From Aphanomyces cochlioides (taxonomy: Eukaryota; Oomycota; Saprolegniomycetes; Saprolegniales; Verrucalvaceae), in NCBI GenBank assembly GCA_019828595.1, contig JAHQRK010000009.1, positions 682,001 through 746,000 on the forward strand: a DNA stretch of 64,000 nucleotides, written 5' to 3'. Each line of letters begins with the position of its first letter. Positions within the stretch are counted from its first letter, which is position 1. Positions 21,884 through 32,085 of the stretch are shown here, piece after piece. The position numbers and the translations under genes were made by a program. A model generated the notes under the pieces. That model worked only from the letters and a program-made list of their open reading frames with translations. It did not search any database and was not told where the DNA came from.

Positions 21884-23232
21884 ATGGCAGCGACATCTTT
21901 GTGCGGAGACAGCCTCGTGGCGATGATGTCTAGAGATACAAGCAAGGCGTACCGCGCCATGAAACAACTTGAAAAAGAGTTGACATGCACAAATGAATGC
22001 GATTGTGCAGCATGGCTAAGGTATGTAGCTGCACTAGTCAAAGTAGTCAAGGTCCAATCGGTTTTAGGTCGTTGCTTGTCCTGTCTCGTAGCACTCTGGG
22101 GTACAACTTCATGCTGCTTCGACGGTGTATCGACGGCTCTTTTCTTGACAGTGACAGCTCAGATGGAGACGACGATGGCCAAGACTCGTTAGCAGATTGG
22201 ATGTTTCAAGGGCTCGTCGAGCAGAACGACTCACTCCTCGAGATCTCACGACAGTTCAGCGTGAATACGACAGCTTTTCACGAAAGCGCACTCTTTGAAT
22301 GGCTACAGCTTGTCCACGCTCTTGTCTTGAAAGCCCATGATGTGTTTCCACTGATGGCGTGGTCAAATGTCATGCTGCCACTATTGGGCGAATCATCCGA
22401 GGTCGCGCAATTCAACCAAGTCGAGCTCTTATCTACCTTGGTCGACGTGGCTGGTGCATTGCAGGATAAGCCTGACGGTCCACCGTTTGCAGCCTTGGTG
22501 TCATCGTGGCTCTTTGGTCCATTGCCGTTTCCAGTTGCTCAAGCCTTCTCCAGCGACAATACCTCAATCGGTGTTGGGTATTTCATCGGCCATGCCTGCC
22601 TTCCTTACGCGCAGCAATGGCTCCGACTGCTCTTTCATGTGTTAGTCATCGATCCATCCGTGGCCGACTCATCCTGGCCATTTCCAGCTCTTGCTCCATC
22701 GTGCTTTCGACAAAGCTTATTGAAAATTGCTGCCGAGGAAGACGACGTTCTCGTCGATCTTGCTCATGCCTGCCTTCGTTTCTGCACTCAGCAAAACCTA
22801 GTTCAAAATGCAACTACGGCCATGGCTACCATTCTTCGCAAGGAATGCGCTCCTGCGCTGATCTTTGCTGATTTCTGCGCGGCGATCAACGACGACCACT
22901 TAGTTTTGATCGATCTGCTCTCGTCTGACGGTAATCTCTCTCTTTCCATGCTGCTCTTGATGTTTCATGTGACTTTGTGCGCAGAAACCAATGCCCTGGC
23001 ATATCTTGTCGATATCTTTCGGTATATTTGTTCCAACTGGCCCATTTGCGCATCACTGTGGCGAGCTCATGGCCGTCTCGATGACGTCATGACGGTCTTG
23101 ATCAAATGTAGACTCGAATTAGAACGACTAGCTCAGGCTACGAGCGTCCTTCGATTCAACGTTCGACCGCTATTGCGTCGTCTTGAAGTAATCGAAGACC
23201 TCTATGAAAGCGACCAAAATTATACAAGTTAG
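21884..23232 (+). CDS. Lines homologue (LINS1-like)
   Basis: Two exons. Exon 1 runs from the ATG at 21884 to 22020, a 71-nt intron (GTATGTAG..CTCGTAG) ends at 22091, and exon 2 runs to the stop at 23232. The protein is about 425 residues, mostly helical, with an acidic patch (DSDSSDGDDDGQDS). The C-terminus reads as the LINES C-terminal domain: DIFRYICSNWPICASLWR, then GRLDDVMTVLIKCRLELERL and FNVRPLLRRLEVIEDLYE. Lines proteins are conserved eukaryotic proteins of poorly defined molecular role. Its TAG stop overlaps the stop of the convergent RbfA gene. Confidence 0.65.
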
Positions 23233-24299
23233 AAGCCCTGTGCAGCCATGAGCGCATCAAACTTCTTGCGTCGCTCGAAGCTGCCATAGTCCTGGCGCTT
23301 GAATTCGAGTTTAGGTGTGTACTACAAAGCGAATGGTCAAGGCGTACGATGGCATTGACGACGTACCCGAAGTCCAAGGTGCTGAGTGATGCGAACCCGC
23401 AGAAAGTTGGTCATTTTTTCCAAGCGCCGCGACGCCTTTGCCTCGACGGACTTTGAAACCTTGTCGTGTGTGAGGGTGGTGACGTCCCAGTGGAGCACAG
23501 CTCGTCGCAAATCAGGCGACATATCGACCTACAAGGAGCTCCGTCAGGAACAACTTGCACCATGACTATGTACTTGGGTAATCCAAACTTGAGTGTTGCC
23601 ACTGCAGAGATCGGTCTCGTCTTGAATCACACCTTGGATGAATCCTTCGAGCATGAGACCGACGCGCTGCTGACGGTGGTTGATCACATCTGGATTGAAT
23701 CGACTTTTATCTTCTTTATTGAGCGGTACGGCGTTCTTTTGGCTCTTCTTCTCGTCCTCTGTGAGTGCTTTCATGGCACGTCCAGGTGTGAGCATCTTCT
23801 TGACACGTTTCTTATCGTCTTCGTGCTCCAACTCTTCCAAATCGCGATCAAAGTCTTCATCATCATCGTCGTCATCATCTTCATCAAAGAATGCTTCCAG
23901 CTGGAGTGCTTTAGCATAAGCTAGATGCTAAGAAGACAACGAACCTCTTCCTCTGTCATCATGTCTTCGTCGGCGCCTCGTTTGGCGAGTGGAATCTTGT
24001 CCATCTCAAGTGAATGCGGGTCATTCAATTGCTTTAGTGCTTCTCTCATCTTTGTGGTCTTGACAATCGTTGGTTCGTCAGCATCGTCGTCTTGCAACGA
24101 CGTGAGATCCAAGTCTTTCATTCCGTCTTGTACATCCTGTCAATGGTGAGCTCAAAATTCACAGAAACAAGCATACCCGGACGCTACGCTTGATAGCAAG
24201 TCGAGAAAGGGCTTTGTTCCTGCGTGCACCGAGCACAGTGGTAGCGCGGAAGCCTCGGGAAGTCGGCGTAACCAAGAGAACAACGGCGCGAGACAGCAT
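23229..24299 (-). CDS. Ribosome-binding factor A, mitochondrial (RbfA)
   Basis: This is a small-subunit ribosome maturation factor. Exons joined by four short introns give an arginine-rich presequence (MLSRAVVLLVTPTSRGFR), a long charged acidic region, then the RbfA KH-like domain: RVGLMLEGFIQGVIQDE, VDMSPDLRRAVLHWDV, ASRRLEKMTNFLRVRITQHL, then LRYTPKLEFKRQD. This order (VSPDLR, then helix, then LRYTPEL) is characteristic of RbfA. The N-terminal extension of over 100 residues fits a mitochondrial rather than bacterial-type form. The frame is open 15 codons upstream to another ATG (MAKPVNLK); the shorter start gives the better presequence. It is convergent with the Lines gene. Confidence 0.75.
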
Positions 24300-24641
24300 G
24301 CTCGTCAACTTTTTCAACTTCAAATTCACTGGCTTGGCCATTCATCCGGATAAATTCAATAGACACAATTTAGTATTAAATTTTAAATAAATAATTCTAT
24401 TTCATGTTTGACAATAAATAGTGTAATTTTGAAGTCCAATTTGATGACGCATCGTTTGATTGGTCGATTCTTTATAGTTTGGTGGTGTAAACCGACATGC
24501 CAACTTGGCCGTCATCAATCATTTAATACATCCACATACATTTCTCCATACTAATCACAATAAAAATATACAGACACCTCTGTCGTTACAACCAGACGAC
24601 ATTTGGTGTTGCGCTCTTCTCAACCTGATGAACATCCTGGA
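24300..24641. other. Spacer upstream of ABCB copy 6
   Basis: This AT-rich stretch contains GATTGGTCGATT at 24458-24469, a CCAAT-type box that recurs upstream of the kinase gene at 28733. No gene is seen. Confidence 0.35.
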
Positions 24642-24658
24642 CGCATTTTTGAATTTCC
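24642..24658 (+). promoter_or_regulatory. Oomycete-type core promoter of ABCB copy 6
   Basis: CGCATTTTTGAATTTCC lies 13-29 nt before the ATG at 24671. It is the same motif and spacing as in the minus-strand ABCB copies. Confidence 0.5.
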
Positions 24659-24670
24659 CACGACTTGGTC

Positions 24671-27600
24671 ATGTCTAAAACACACGAAGAGACGCAATAT
24701 ACAACCATCACGACTCCCAAAGACGATCATGCTGTCGTCAAACTCGACCAAGATGAGCAACCAACAACTCAAGACTCGGACGAGGCGACCGTCAAGTTCT
24801 CCTTCTTCTCCATGTATCGCTACGCTGACAGCTACGACAAGATGCTCATTGCTGCTGGCATCTTGTCAGCGATCAACGGTGCGGCCTACCCCTTGATGGC
24901 GATTCTCTTTGGCGACACGGTGAATGCCTTTGTGGTGCCGATCAACCATCACTTGGTCAACAAGTCTGCGCTCGACTTTCTTCTTCTCGCGGTGGGTCTG
25001 TTCGTTGCGAGCTAGGGATTGTTTCGGAGTTGCTGCCGAGCGACAGATGAAGAAACTCCGCCGAGAATGCTTGAAACACATCATGTACCAAGACATGGGT
25101 TGGTATGACGGGCGGGATGCCAGCGAAATCGCGAGTCGTATCTCTGGCGACTCGGTCATGATCAAAGACGGCATGGGGGAGAAGTTGGGCGAGACCATTC
25201 GCTACGTGTGTCAGTTCATTGCGGGGTATGCGATCGGCTTCTCCCGTGGATGGAACTTGTCGCTCGTCATGGCCTGCGTCGTGCCATTCATGGCTGTCGC
25301 GTTGACGTTTTTGATTTTCAATTTGAAGATCAGTGCGACTCGGAGCCAAAACTTGTACGCGACGGCGGGTGCGGTGGCGGAAGAGAACCTTGGTGCCATG
25401 CGCACGGTGGCGTCACTCAACGGCGAGGCGCGTGTTATCGCAAAGTACAACGACAACATTTCGAATGCCGAGAAGGAAACGATTCGAGCGACAAAGTTCG
25501 TCGCCATCGCTCTCGGGTGGTTCTTGATCTTCACGTGGCTCACGTATGCTGTCGGTCTTTGGTACGGTGGCTGGCTCGTCACCAAGCAACACTCGACTAT
25601 CTCGGATCCTGGCAGTGTCTTTAGTGCTTTCTATGGCATTTTGATGGGAAGCATGTCGGTGGCTCAGATCTCTCCCAATAGCCACCGAGTTGTTCAACAT
25701 CTTGGCCCGCCAGTCCCAAATCGATGCTTCTAGCCAAGATGGCGACATTCCAGCAGATTGTCAAGGCACGATTGACGCCCGTGACTTGCACTTTTCGTAT
25801 CCGTCTCGACCAAACGACCCCATCCTCCGTGGTTATTCATTGACCATCCACAAAGGCGAGACGGTGGCCTTTGTCGGTGCGAGTGGCAGTGGCAAGAGTA
25901 CACTCGTCGCGTTGCTTGAACGCTTCTATCAACCTACCAGTGGTGCGATCTATTTGGATGGTCGTGATATTTCGACTCTTCAACTCAAGTGGCTCCGCTC
26001 TCAAATTGGGTTGGTCTCTCAAGAACCTGTGCTCTTTGCCACGACAGTCTTTGAAAACATTGCAGCTGGAGGCGACAACATCACCCAAGACCAAGTGATT
26101 GCTGCTGCCAAGCGGGCGAATGCTCATGACTTCATCATGGGTCTCCCTGAAGGTTACGACACCATGTGTGGTGAAAAGGGAGCGAGTCTATCTGGTGGCC
26201 AGAAGCAGCGTGTGGCCATCGCTCGAGCTTTGGTCCGTCAGCCCAAGATCTTGGTCCTCGATGAAGCCACGAGTGCTCTTGACAATGAAAGCGAGCGAGT
26301 CGTCCAAGAAGCCATCAACAACTTGATGGCTCATACGGACATGACGACGATTGTGATCGCCCATCGCTTGAGCACGATTCGCACGGCTGACAAGATTGCC
26401 GTCATCTCGAACGGTGTCGTGGCGGAACTTGGTCGTCATGACGAACTGATGCAAGTGGAAAATGGCCTCTATCGATCCTTGGTCGAGACTCAGTCTGGTG
26501 CGACGTCCAACGACGACAACCATCACAAAGCACTTGTGCATACCGAGCATGTCGACGTGGCTCTGGAATGCAAGGATGCAAGGCTGTCCTGCCAACTCTC
26601 AAGAAGAGCACGGCCGAGACTGACAAACCAGTGGACACGGCGACCAAACCCGACTTCAAGATGAGTCGTGTCTACGACGTGATCCAACCCCATCGGTCGT
26701 ACTTTATCGTTGGTCTCGTCGTCTGCTCCTTCCAAGGCCTGACTGTTCCTGCCGTCTCCATCATCATCTCCAAGATCATCGCCGACATGAATCTCCACTA
26801 CGCGGCGTACGTCCAGTCTGGCAAGACAGACACGGCGCCGCTGCCTGCTCTGTACGACGACGTGACTCGCTCGGCATACGATTTCATCGGCGTCGCCATC
26901 TTCTTTCTCGCGTTTGGTCAGTCCTACTGCTTCCGCGTCCTCGCGGCCAAACTCACGACGAGCCTGCGCTTCATGCACTTCCAAGCACTCATGCGTCAAG
27001 ACATTGGGTATTTTGACTTGCACACGACGGGCGCGCTCACGACGGACTTGGCCACCTTGACGACCAAAGTGGTGCTCATCGCGGGGGAAAACCAAGGTCG
27101 CCTCATGCAGGCTGTGTTGACGACATTGGGTGGTTTCTTCATTGCGTTCTTCTGGGGAAGCTGGCAATTGACGCTCGTCATGGCCGCGGTCTTTCCTCTC
27201 TTGCTGGCTGGCGCGTATACCCACCAGAAACAGTACAAAGACTCGGCTGGACCGGATGCCTTGGCGGACTCGGGGTCGCTGGCCACGGAGGCGATCACGA
27301 ACGCCAAGACCGTCACTGCGTTTGGGTTGCAAGAAGATTTCGTGTCTCGCTACGACGCGCTGCTCGACAAGCCACTCCAAGAAGGGTCGAGGGAAGCTCA
27401 GTGGAACGGCGTGATCCAAGGCGTCGCGGCTTTCTCCACCTTTGCAGTCTATGCGTTGATCTTCTGGTACGGCGCTCACTTGTTGAGTGACGGCACGATC
27501 ACGTTCAAGCAACTCATAAATACGCTCATGGCCATCATGATGACGTCTCAAAGTGTTGGCCAGACGATGAGCACGATTGGAGACGTCCAAGATGCCAAAC

Positions 27601-28439
27601 GAGCAGCGGCAAAGATCTTTTCCATTCTCGACCGTGCGCCTCCAGTCGACTCGTCGTCCAACGATGGTGTGGAGCCAACAAGTGTGACTGGTCGCATCGA
27701 GTTCAACGATGTTTCATTCAACTATCTATCACGACCTGATGTCAAAGTCCTTCGTCATTACGACTTGACCATCGAGCCTGGTCAGACCGTGGCTTTCTGT
27801 GGTCCCAGTGGCGGTGGCAAGAGTACTTGCGTCGCTTTGCTCGAACGCTTCTACAATCCAACGTCGGGAAGCATCACTTTGGACGGTCGTGATATCTCCA
27901 CTCTCAACTTGCACTGGTTGCGATCTCAAATTGGTTTGGTCGGTCAAGAGCCCGTCTTGTTCGTTGGCAGCATTGCTGAAAACATCGCGAGCGGCATTTC
28001 CGACTCTGTTCCCTCTACTGACTTGCAAGAGCGTGTCGAAGAAGCTGCCAAGATGGCCAATGCCCACAACTTTATCATGCAATTCCCTGACGGCTACCAG
28101 ACTCAAGTAGGTTTGAAGGGGGAACAATTGTCTGGTGGTCAGAAGCAACGTATTGCGATTGCTCGTGCGATCATGAAGAGCCCAAGTATTTTGTTGTTGG
28201 ATGAAGCCACAAGCGCACTCGACTCTGAATCTGAAAAGGTTGTGCAAGAAGCATTGGACAAGTTGTTGGCAGCCAAAGGTCGCACGACGATTGTGATTGC
28301 TCATCGCTTGTCGACGATCCGCAATGCCGACAAGATTTGCGTCGTCAGCGGCGGTCGCATCGCTGAACAAGGCACACACGACGAGCTCATGACGCTCAAC
28401 GGCATCTACACTTGCCTCGTCCAAACAAGTAGGTCATAG
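24671..28439 (+). pseudogene. ABCB transporter copy 6 (inverted), at least three frame breaks
   Basis: This copy is colinear with the intact transporters but split over several frames. The N-terminus runs from ATG 24671 to a stop at 25015, where about 8 nt of the GYGSYACF segment are missing. The next frame carries TMD1 to about 25680, where about 29 nt of the PNINAVASAKGAA segment are lost. A third frame gives an intact NBD1 ([22 protein letters not shown]) to about 26570. A further shift in the linker leads to TMD2 plus NBD2 (26568-28439), open for 623 codons with [14 protein letters not shown] and DEATSALD. Introns are unlikely because the paralogues are intronless. The half-size TMD2-NBD2 frame could in principle still be translated. 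Confidence 0.85.
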
Positions 28440-28776
28440 AGCCCTTCCCTACCTATAATTTACGCCAAGTTAGCTTTGCTCTATCAACTTTCTCGTCATC
28501 TCGCGGACAACTTTGTCATCTCGATTGTGAATTTTCATCTTTTGATGATTTCTCCAGCGCATCGACGGCGTCCATGAATTCCATACAATTTCCATGGCAT
28601 CGACCGCCAAGGCGAGAGTCGACCATGGAGAAAAGCGTGGAGAGAACGCCCCTCTCGACTGTCTAGAGCATCGAGAAACGACGGCGACATCGTCCTTGAC
28701 AACCGCCCTGCAGGACATTTCATCGTGGCTTCGATTGGTCGATTTTTGAATTGACTTGTGCTATCATTGGCACAAG
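28440..28776. other. Spacer with CCAAT-type box before the kinase gene
   Basis: This spacer separates ABCB copy 6 from the kinase gene. GATTGGTCGATTTTTGAATT (28733-28752) combines the CCAAT-type box with an AATT tail 25-44 nt before the kinase ATG. A short minus-strand open frame at 28470-28718 has no recognisable domain. Confidence 0.35.
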
Positions 28777-31590
28777 ATGGAGGCGAATGAGCTTGCGGAG
28801 ACGCCGGCAGGATCGGTCGCGGCCGACGCGGCGTTCCGATTGAGTCCGACGGCGAAGAGCAGACAATTACAAGCGCTGCCGATCCAGTGGGAAGGTTATC
28901 TACGCAAGAAAGGCGAGTGGTTGCCGCGCTGGGACTACTATTTCGTCGTCGTTGACGGCGTCCGTTTGAGCTATTACGACATGGACGACGTGCACAAGAC
29001 GTCCGTGTTCGTCCCGAGCAATACGATCTCGCTCCCAGCGTCGTGTCGACATGCTGTTGATGTCTACAAGGCTCGCAAGACGCCCGTGAAACCCCGCGGG
29101 ACGTACACGATCTCTGGATTTGAAGCCGACCTGGACCCCAAGCTCCACAAATTCACGATTTTCACGGCCGAGAAGCGCGCGCTCCACTTTCTCGCCGACG
29201 CAAGCCTGGAGTTCGTCCTGTGGAAGCAAATTGTCAAAGCTGCAATCGACCAAGCCGCGATGTGGGAGAAAGTCAACCCCACGACTGCAACGACGTTGGT
29301 GCCGCCGTTCCAAGTGGATCTCGCCGTCACGTACGACTCGTTTGGCGATATTTGCCGCCATGTCGGCAATTTTGCGCTGCTCCTTCCAAGTCTCCATCCG
29401 AGCGTCATCATCACGTCGAACTACCCGCCGTGCGTGCCGCTCGCTGGAACTTTTCATGGTCTCGGCTGGGATGCCGGCTTTCTCAAGTACATGACGCTCC
29501 TCCACGATACGATTGACGTGAGCGCCTTCCGCGTCACGAGTATCGCGCGCGAAGGCGACTTGGCTGTCGTCACCGGCAAGGAAACCATGACAAACAAGGC
29601 CAACAAGCGGCGCTTTCGTCAAGTGTGGCGGCACGAACTTCGCTTTGAGCTCGACGGCCGCATCAGCCACATCAACATCATCGGCGACGCCATTTCATCC
29701 TCCGTCGCGTTTTCCATGCCGGCAGACGGCCCGACACTGTCGATGCCGCAGGAAAAAGACCCGAGCAGTGCGACGTGTCCCCCCGGCGACCTCCGCGTCG
29801 TCTGTGTCTCTGCCGACAGTTTGCGTGTCAAGAAAGCGTCACCGGTCGTCAAAATGGCGCTCACGGGCTTTCCCCACCGCGTGCTTAAAGCTGGCGGCGG
29901 CGGCGGCGGCGCGTCCAAACGAAGCAGCCACTTTCAGCCCGTGTACGCGACGAACCCGGCCAAGTCGCTCAACGCGTCGACGGTCTACTACTGGGCCGAG
30001 ACGCTCGATCTAAACTTCTCGGGGGCGGTCCCCGGCACGCCGTCGTATCTGTACGTCGAGCTCTGGGTCGATGGCTTCATGGGCGAGGAGCTCGTCGGCG
30101 TGACGCGGATCAACCTCGCGTCTGTGCTGTCGTTGGCGACGACGAGCTCGGAGGAAGACTTGGCGCTCGGCCAAGTGCCAGTCTGGTACGATCTCGTCCA
30201 GCCCGAGGTCTTCACGCAGCCGGCGTCGTTGGAAGTCGTGCCGAGGCCGTGCGGCCGCCTCCAGCTCAGTCTTGCATTCTTCCCCCGCGACGACAAGGAC
30301 AGCGCGACGCCATCGTCGACGCTCCGCAGGAAACACAGCTTTGACCGCTTGACGCAGCTTCATGCTCGAGCCGAGTCGTCGTCGACGTCCACGTACAGCA
30401 TCTCGAGCTTGAAGAGTCTCGAGCGCAAGCCGTCGGACGTCGACATGACCGCCATGCACACCTTCACGGTATCGGGCACCAAGTTCCGCATCTACTCGCG
30501 CTATCAGCTCATCCGCGCGATCGGCCATGGCGCTTATGGCGTCGTGATTGCCGCGAGCGACCAAGCGACGGGCAACGCCGTCGCGATCAAAAACATCCCA
30601 AAGACATTTGACGACTTGGTCGACGCCAAGCGCATCGTGCGCGAGATCCGCCTCATGCGCCATCTTGTCCACCCGCACATTGTCCAAGTCCTGGACGTCA
30701 TGCGGCCGCCGGCGCTCGCCAAGTTTGAAGACACGTACATCGTGACCGACTTGATGGAAACCGATCTCCATCGCGTGATCCAGTCGCGGGAGCGCCTCGA
30801 CGCGCAGCACATTGCGTACATCACGTACCAGCTCCTCGCGGCGCTGCGGTTCATGCACTCGGCGCACGTCTTGCATCGAGATATCAAGCCCTCCAACATC
30901 CTCGTCAACCGCGACTGCTCCATCAAAGTTTGCGACTTTGGACTCGCCCGCGGCGTCGCGGCGGCTTCCCAAGACGACGCCGCCGCGGCGGAAGCGTCTC
31001 CTTTGACGGAATATGTCGTCACGCGATGGTACCGTGCGCCGGAACTGCTCTTGAGCTCCAAGTACTCGTACCCGATCGACATTTGGAGCGTCGGCTGCAT
31101 CGTGGTCGAGATGTTTACAAGGAATGCCGTCTTTCCAGGCCATGACCATGTCCATCAGCTGCAGTTGATCGCGTCGGTGCTTGGGTCGCCGTCTGTGCCG
31201 CAACTTGGCTTCATCACGAACGAAAAAGCCAAGCGATGGCTGTCGAAACAAGCGACGCAAGTGCCGCGCCCGTGGACGGAAATCGTGCCGCAAGCACCGC
31301 CCGAAGCGATCGATTTGATTGACAAGATGCTGCAATTTGATCCACGCCAACGGTTGTCCATCGACGACGCGCTGTGGCATCCATTTGTTCAAGCGTACCG
31401 AGACGACGCGGCCGAGATTGTCGCGTCCGCGCCGTTTGATTTCTCCTTTGAAGCGATTCAACCCCTCGACAAACCGATGCTCCAGCGGCTCATCTTTGAA
31501 GACGTGTGCCATTTCCACCCCGAAGCGCTCGAGGAACTCCATGCTGCGACGGCAGAAGCACAAGAACGAGCGGGAGGAGCGGCAGGATAA
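28777..31590 (+). CDS. PH - SnoaL-like - C2-like - MAP kinase fusion protein
   Basis: 937 residues, no introns, first ATG at 28777. A pleckstrin-homology domain (WEGYLRKKGEWLPRWDYYFV.. to about 160) should bind phosphoinositides. Residues about 175-315 look like a SnoaL/NTF2-type fold. Residues about 345-480 resemble a C2 domain (LRVVCVSADSL, YLYVELWVDGFMGEELVG). The C-terminal protein kinase (about 567-910) has GHGAYG, the VAIK lysine (about 602), HRDIKPSN (about 700), DFGLAR (about 721) and a TEY activation loop (744-746) in TEYVVTRWYRAPE, which marks an ERK-type MAP kinase. All catalytic residues are present. The lipid-binding front end suggests a membrane-recruited MAPK; upstream kinases are unknown. 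Codon use is GC-rich relative to the neighbours. Confidence 0.88.
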   Translation: MEANELAETPAGSVAADAAFRLSPTAKSRQLQALPIQWEGYLRKKGEWLPRWDYYFVVVDGVRLSYYDMDDVHKTSVFVPSNTISLPASCRHAVDVYKARKTPVKPRGTYTISGFEADLDPKLHKFTIFTAEKRALHFLADASLEFVLWKQIVKAAIDQAAMWEKVNPTTATTLVPPFQVDLAVTYDSFGDICRHVGNFALLLPSLHPSVIITSNYPPCVPLAGTFHGLGWDAGFLKYMTLLHDTIDVSAFRVTSIAREGDLAVVTGKETMTNKANKRRFRQVWRHELRFELDGRISHINIIGDAISSSVAFSMPADGPTLSMPQEKDPSSATCPPGDLRVVCVSADSLRVKKASPVVKMALTGFPHRVLKAGGGGGGASKRSSHFQPVYATNPAKSLNASTVYYWAETLDLNFSGAVPGTPSYLYVELWVDGFMGEELVGVTRINLASVLSLATTSSEEDLALGQVPVWYDLVQPEVFTQPASLEVVPRPCGRLQLSLAFFPRDDKDSATPSSTLRRKHSFDRLTQLHARAESSSTSTYSISSLKSLERKPSDVDMTAMHTFTVSGTKFRIYSRYQLIRAIGHGAYGVVIAASDQATGNAVAIKNIPKTFDDLVDAKRIVREIRLMRHLVHPHIVQVLDVMRPPALAKFEDTYIVTDLMETDLHRVIQSRERLDAQHIAYITYQLLAALRFMHSAHVLHRDIKPSNILVNRDCSIKVCDFGLARGVAAASQDDAAAAEASPLTEYVVTRWYRAPELLLSSKYSYPIDIWSVGCIVVEMFTRNAVFPGHDHVHQLQLIASVLGSPSVPQLGFITNEKAKRWLSKQATQVPRPWTEIVPQAPPEAIDLIDKMLQFDPRQRLSIDDALWHPFVQAYRDDAAEIVASAPFDFSFEAIQPLDKPMLQRLIFEDVCHFHPEALEELHAATAEAQERAGGAAG

Positions 31591-32085
31591 GAAACAATCT
31601 CGTCTTCACTTCAACACGACAAGACGTCAACTATTCTCCTTGTCATCTCGCTCATACAGCATATCTAGGTGATCTTCCTCCCATCGAGAGTATGTCCTCC
31701 ACCTTGTTCCCTACCTTCGACGCTCGCTCCATCCACCACACGCTCGTAATGAGCGACGGGTGGAGCACCGACAGGTCTCATCCCTCATACTGTATCGCAC
31801 CGCACACAACCGCGATGGACCTTTTCAAACTATGGCATAATTCAACTAGGAACGACGTCCACACGTTTCGCGGCAGACATCTTGGAGCGACGAGGCCGAG
31901 TCTACAAGCGCCCGCCGCTATGATCGAGTGCCGTCTTGCTTGAGGTAAGCCGCAGCAGAAGGAAGCATGAAGCGATGGACTTCTCTAGAAAGGTATCATG
32001 GGACGTCATCATGTTGTAAATGTTCGAATTCGTTGGTGAAACGTCGGGCGATGACGCCCCTTGAGCAAGAAAGAATTGGTCGAGG
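31591..32085. other. Spacer between kinase and IFT80 genes
   Basis: No gene, RNA or clear repeat is supported in this stretch. Confidence 0.35.

Noticed and set aside
24671..26664. Reading the frame changes of ABCB copy 6 as introns
   Set aside because: Sequence is missing relative to the paralogues at the breaks (about 8 and about 29 nt), and the intact copies have no introns.
26523..27590. 355-codon open frame antisense to TMD2 of ABCB copy 6
   Set aside because: It has a charged, low-hydrophobicity composition typical of a shadow frame, and the plus strand clearly encodes the transporter.
30010..31563. 517-codon open frame antisense to the MAP kinase gene
   Set aside because: It mirrors the GC-rich kinase coding strand, has no recognisable domain and is explained by codon bias of the real gene.
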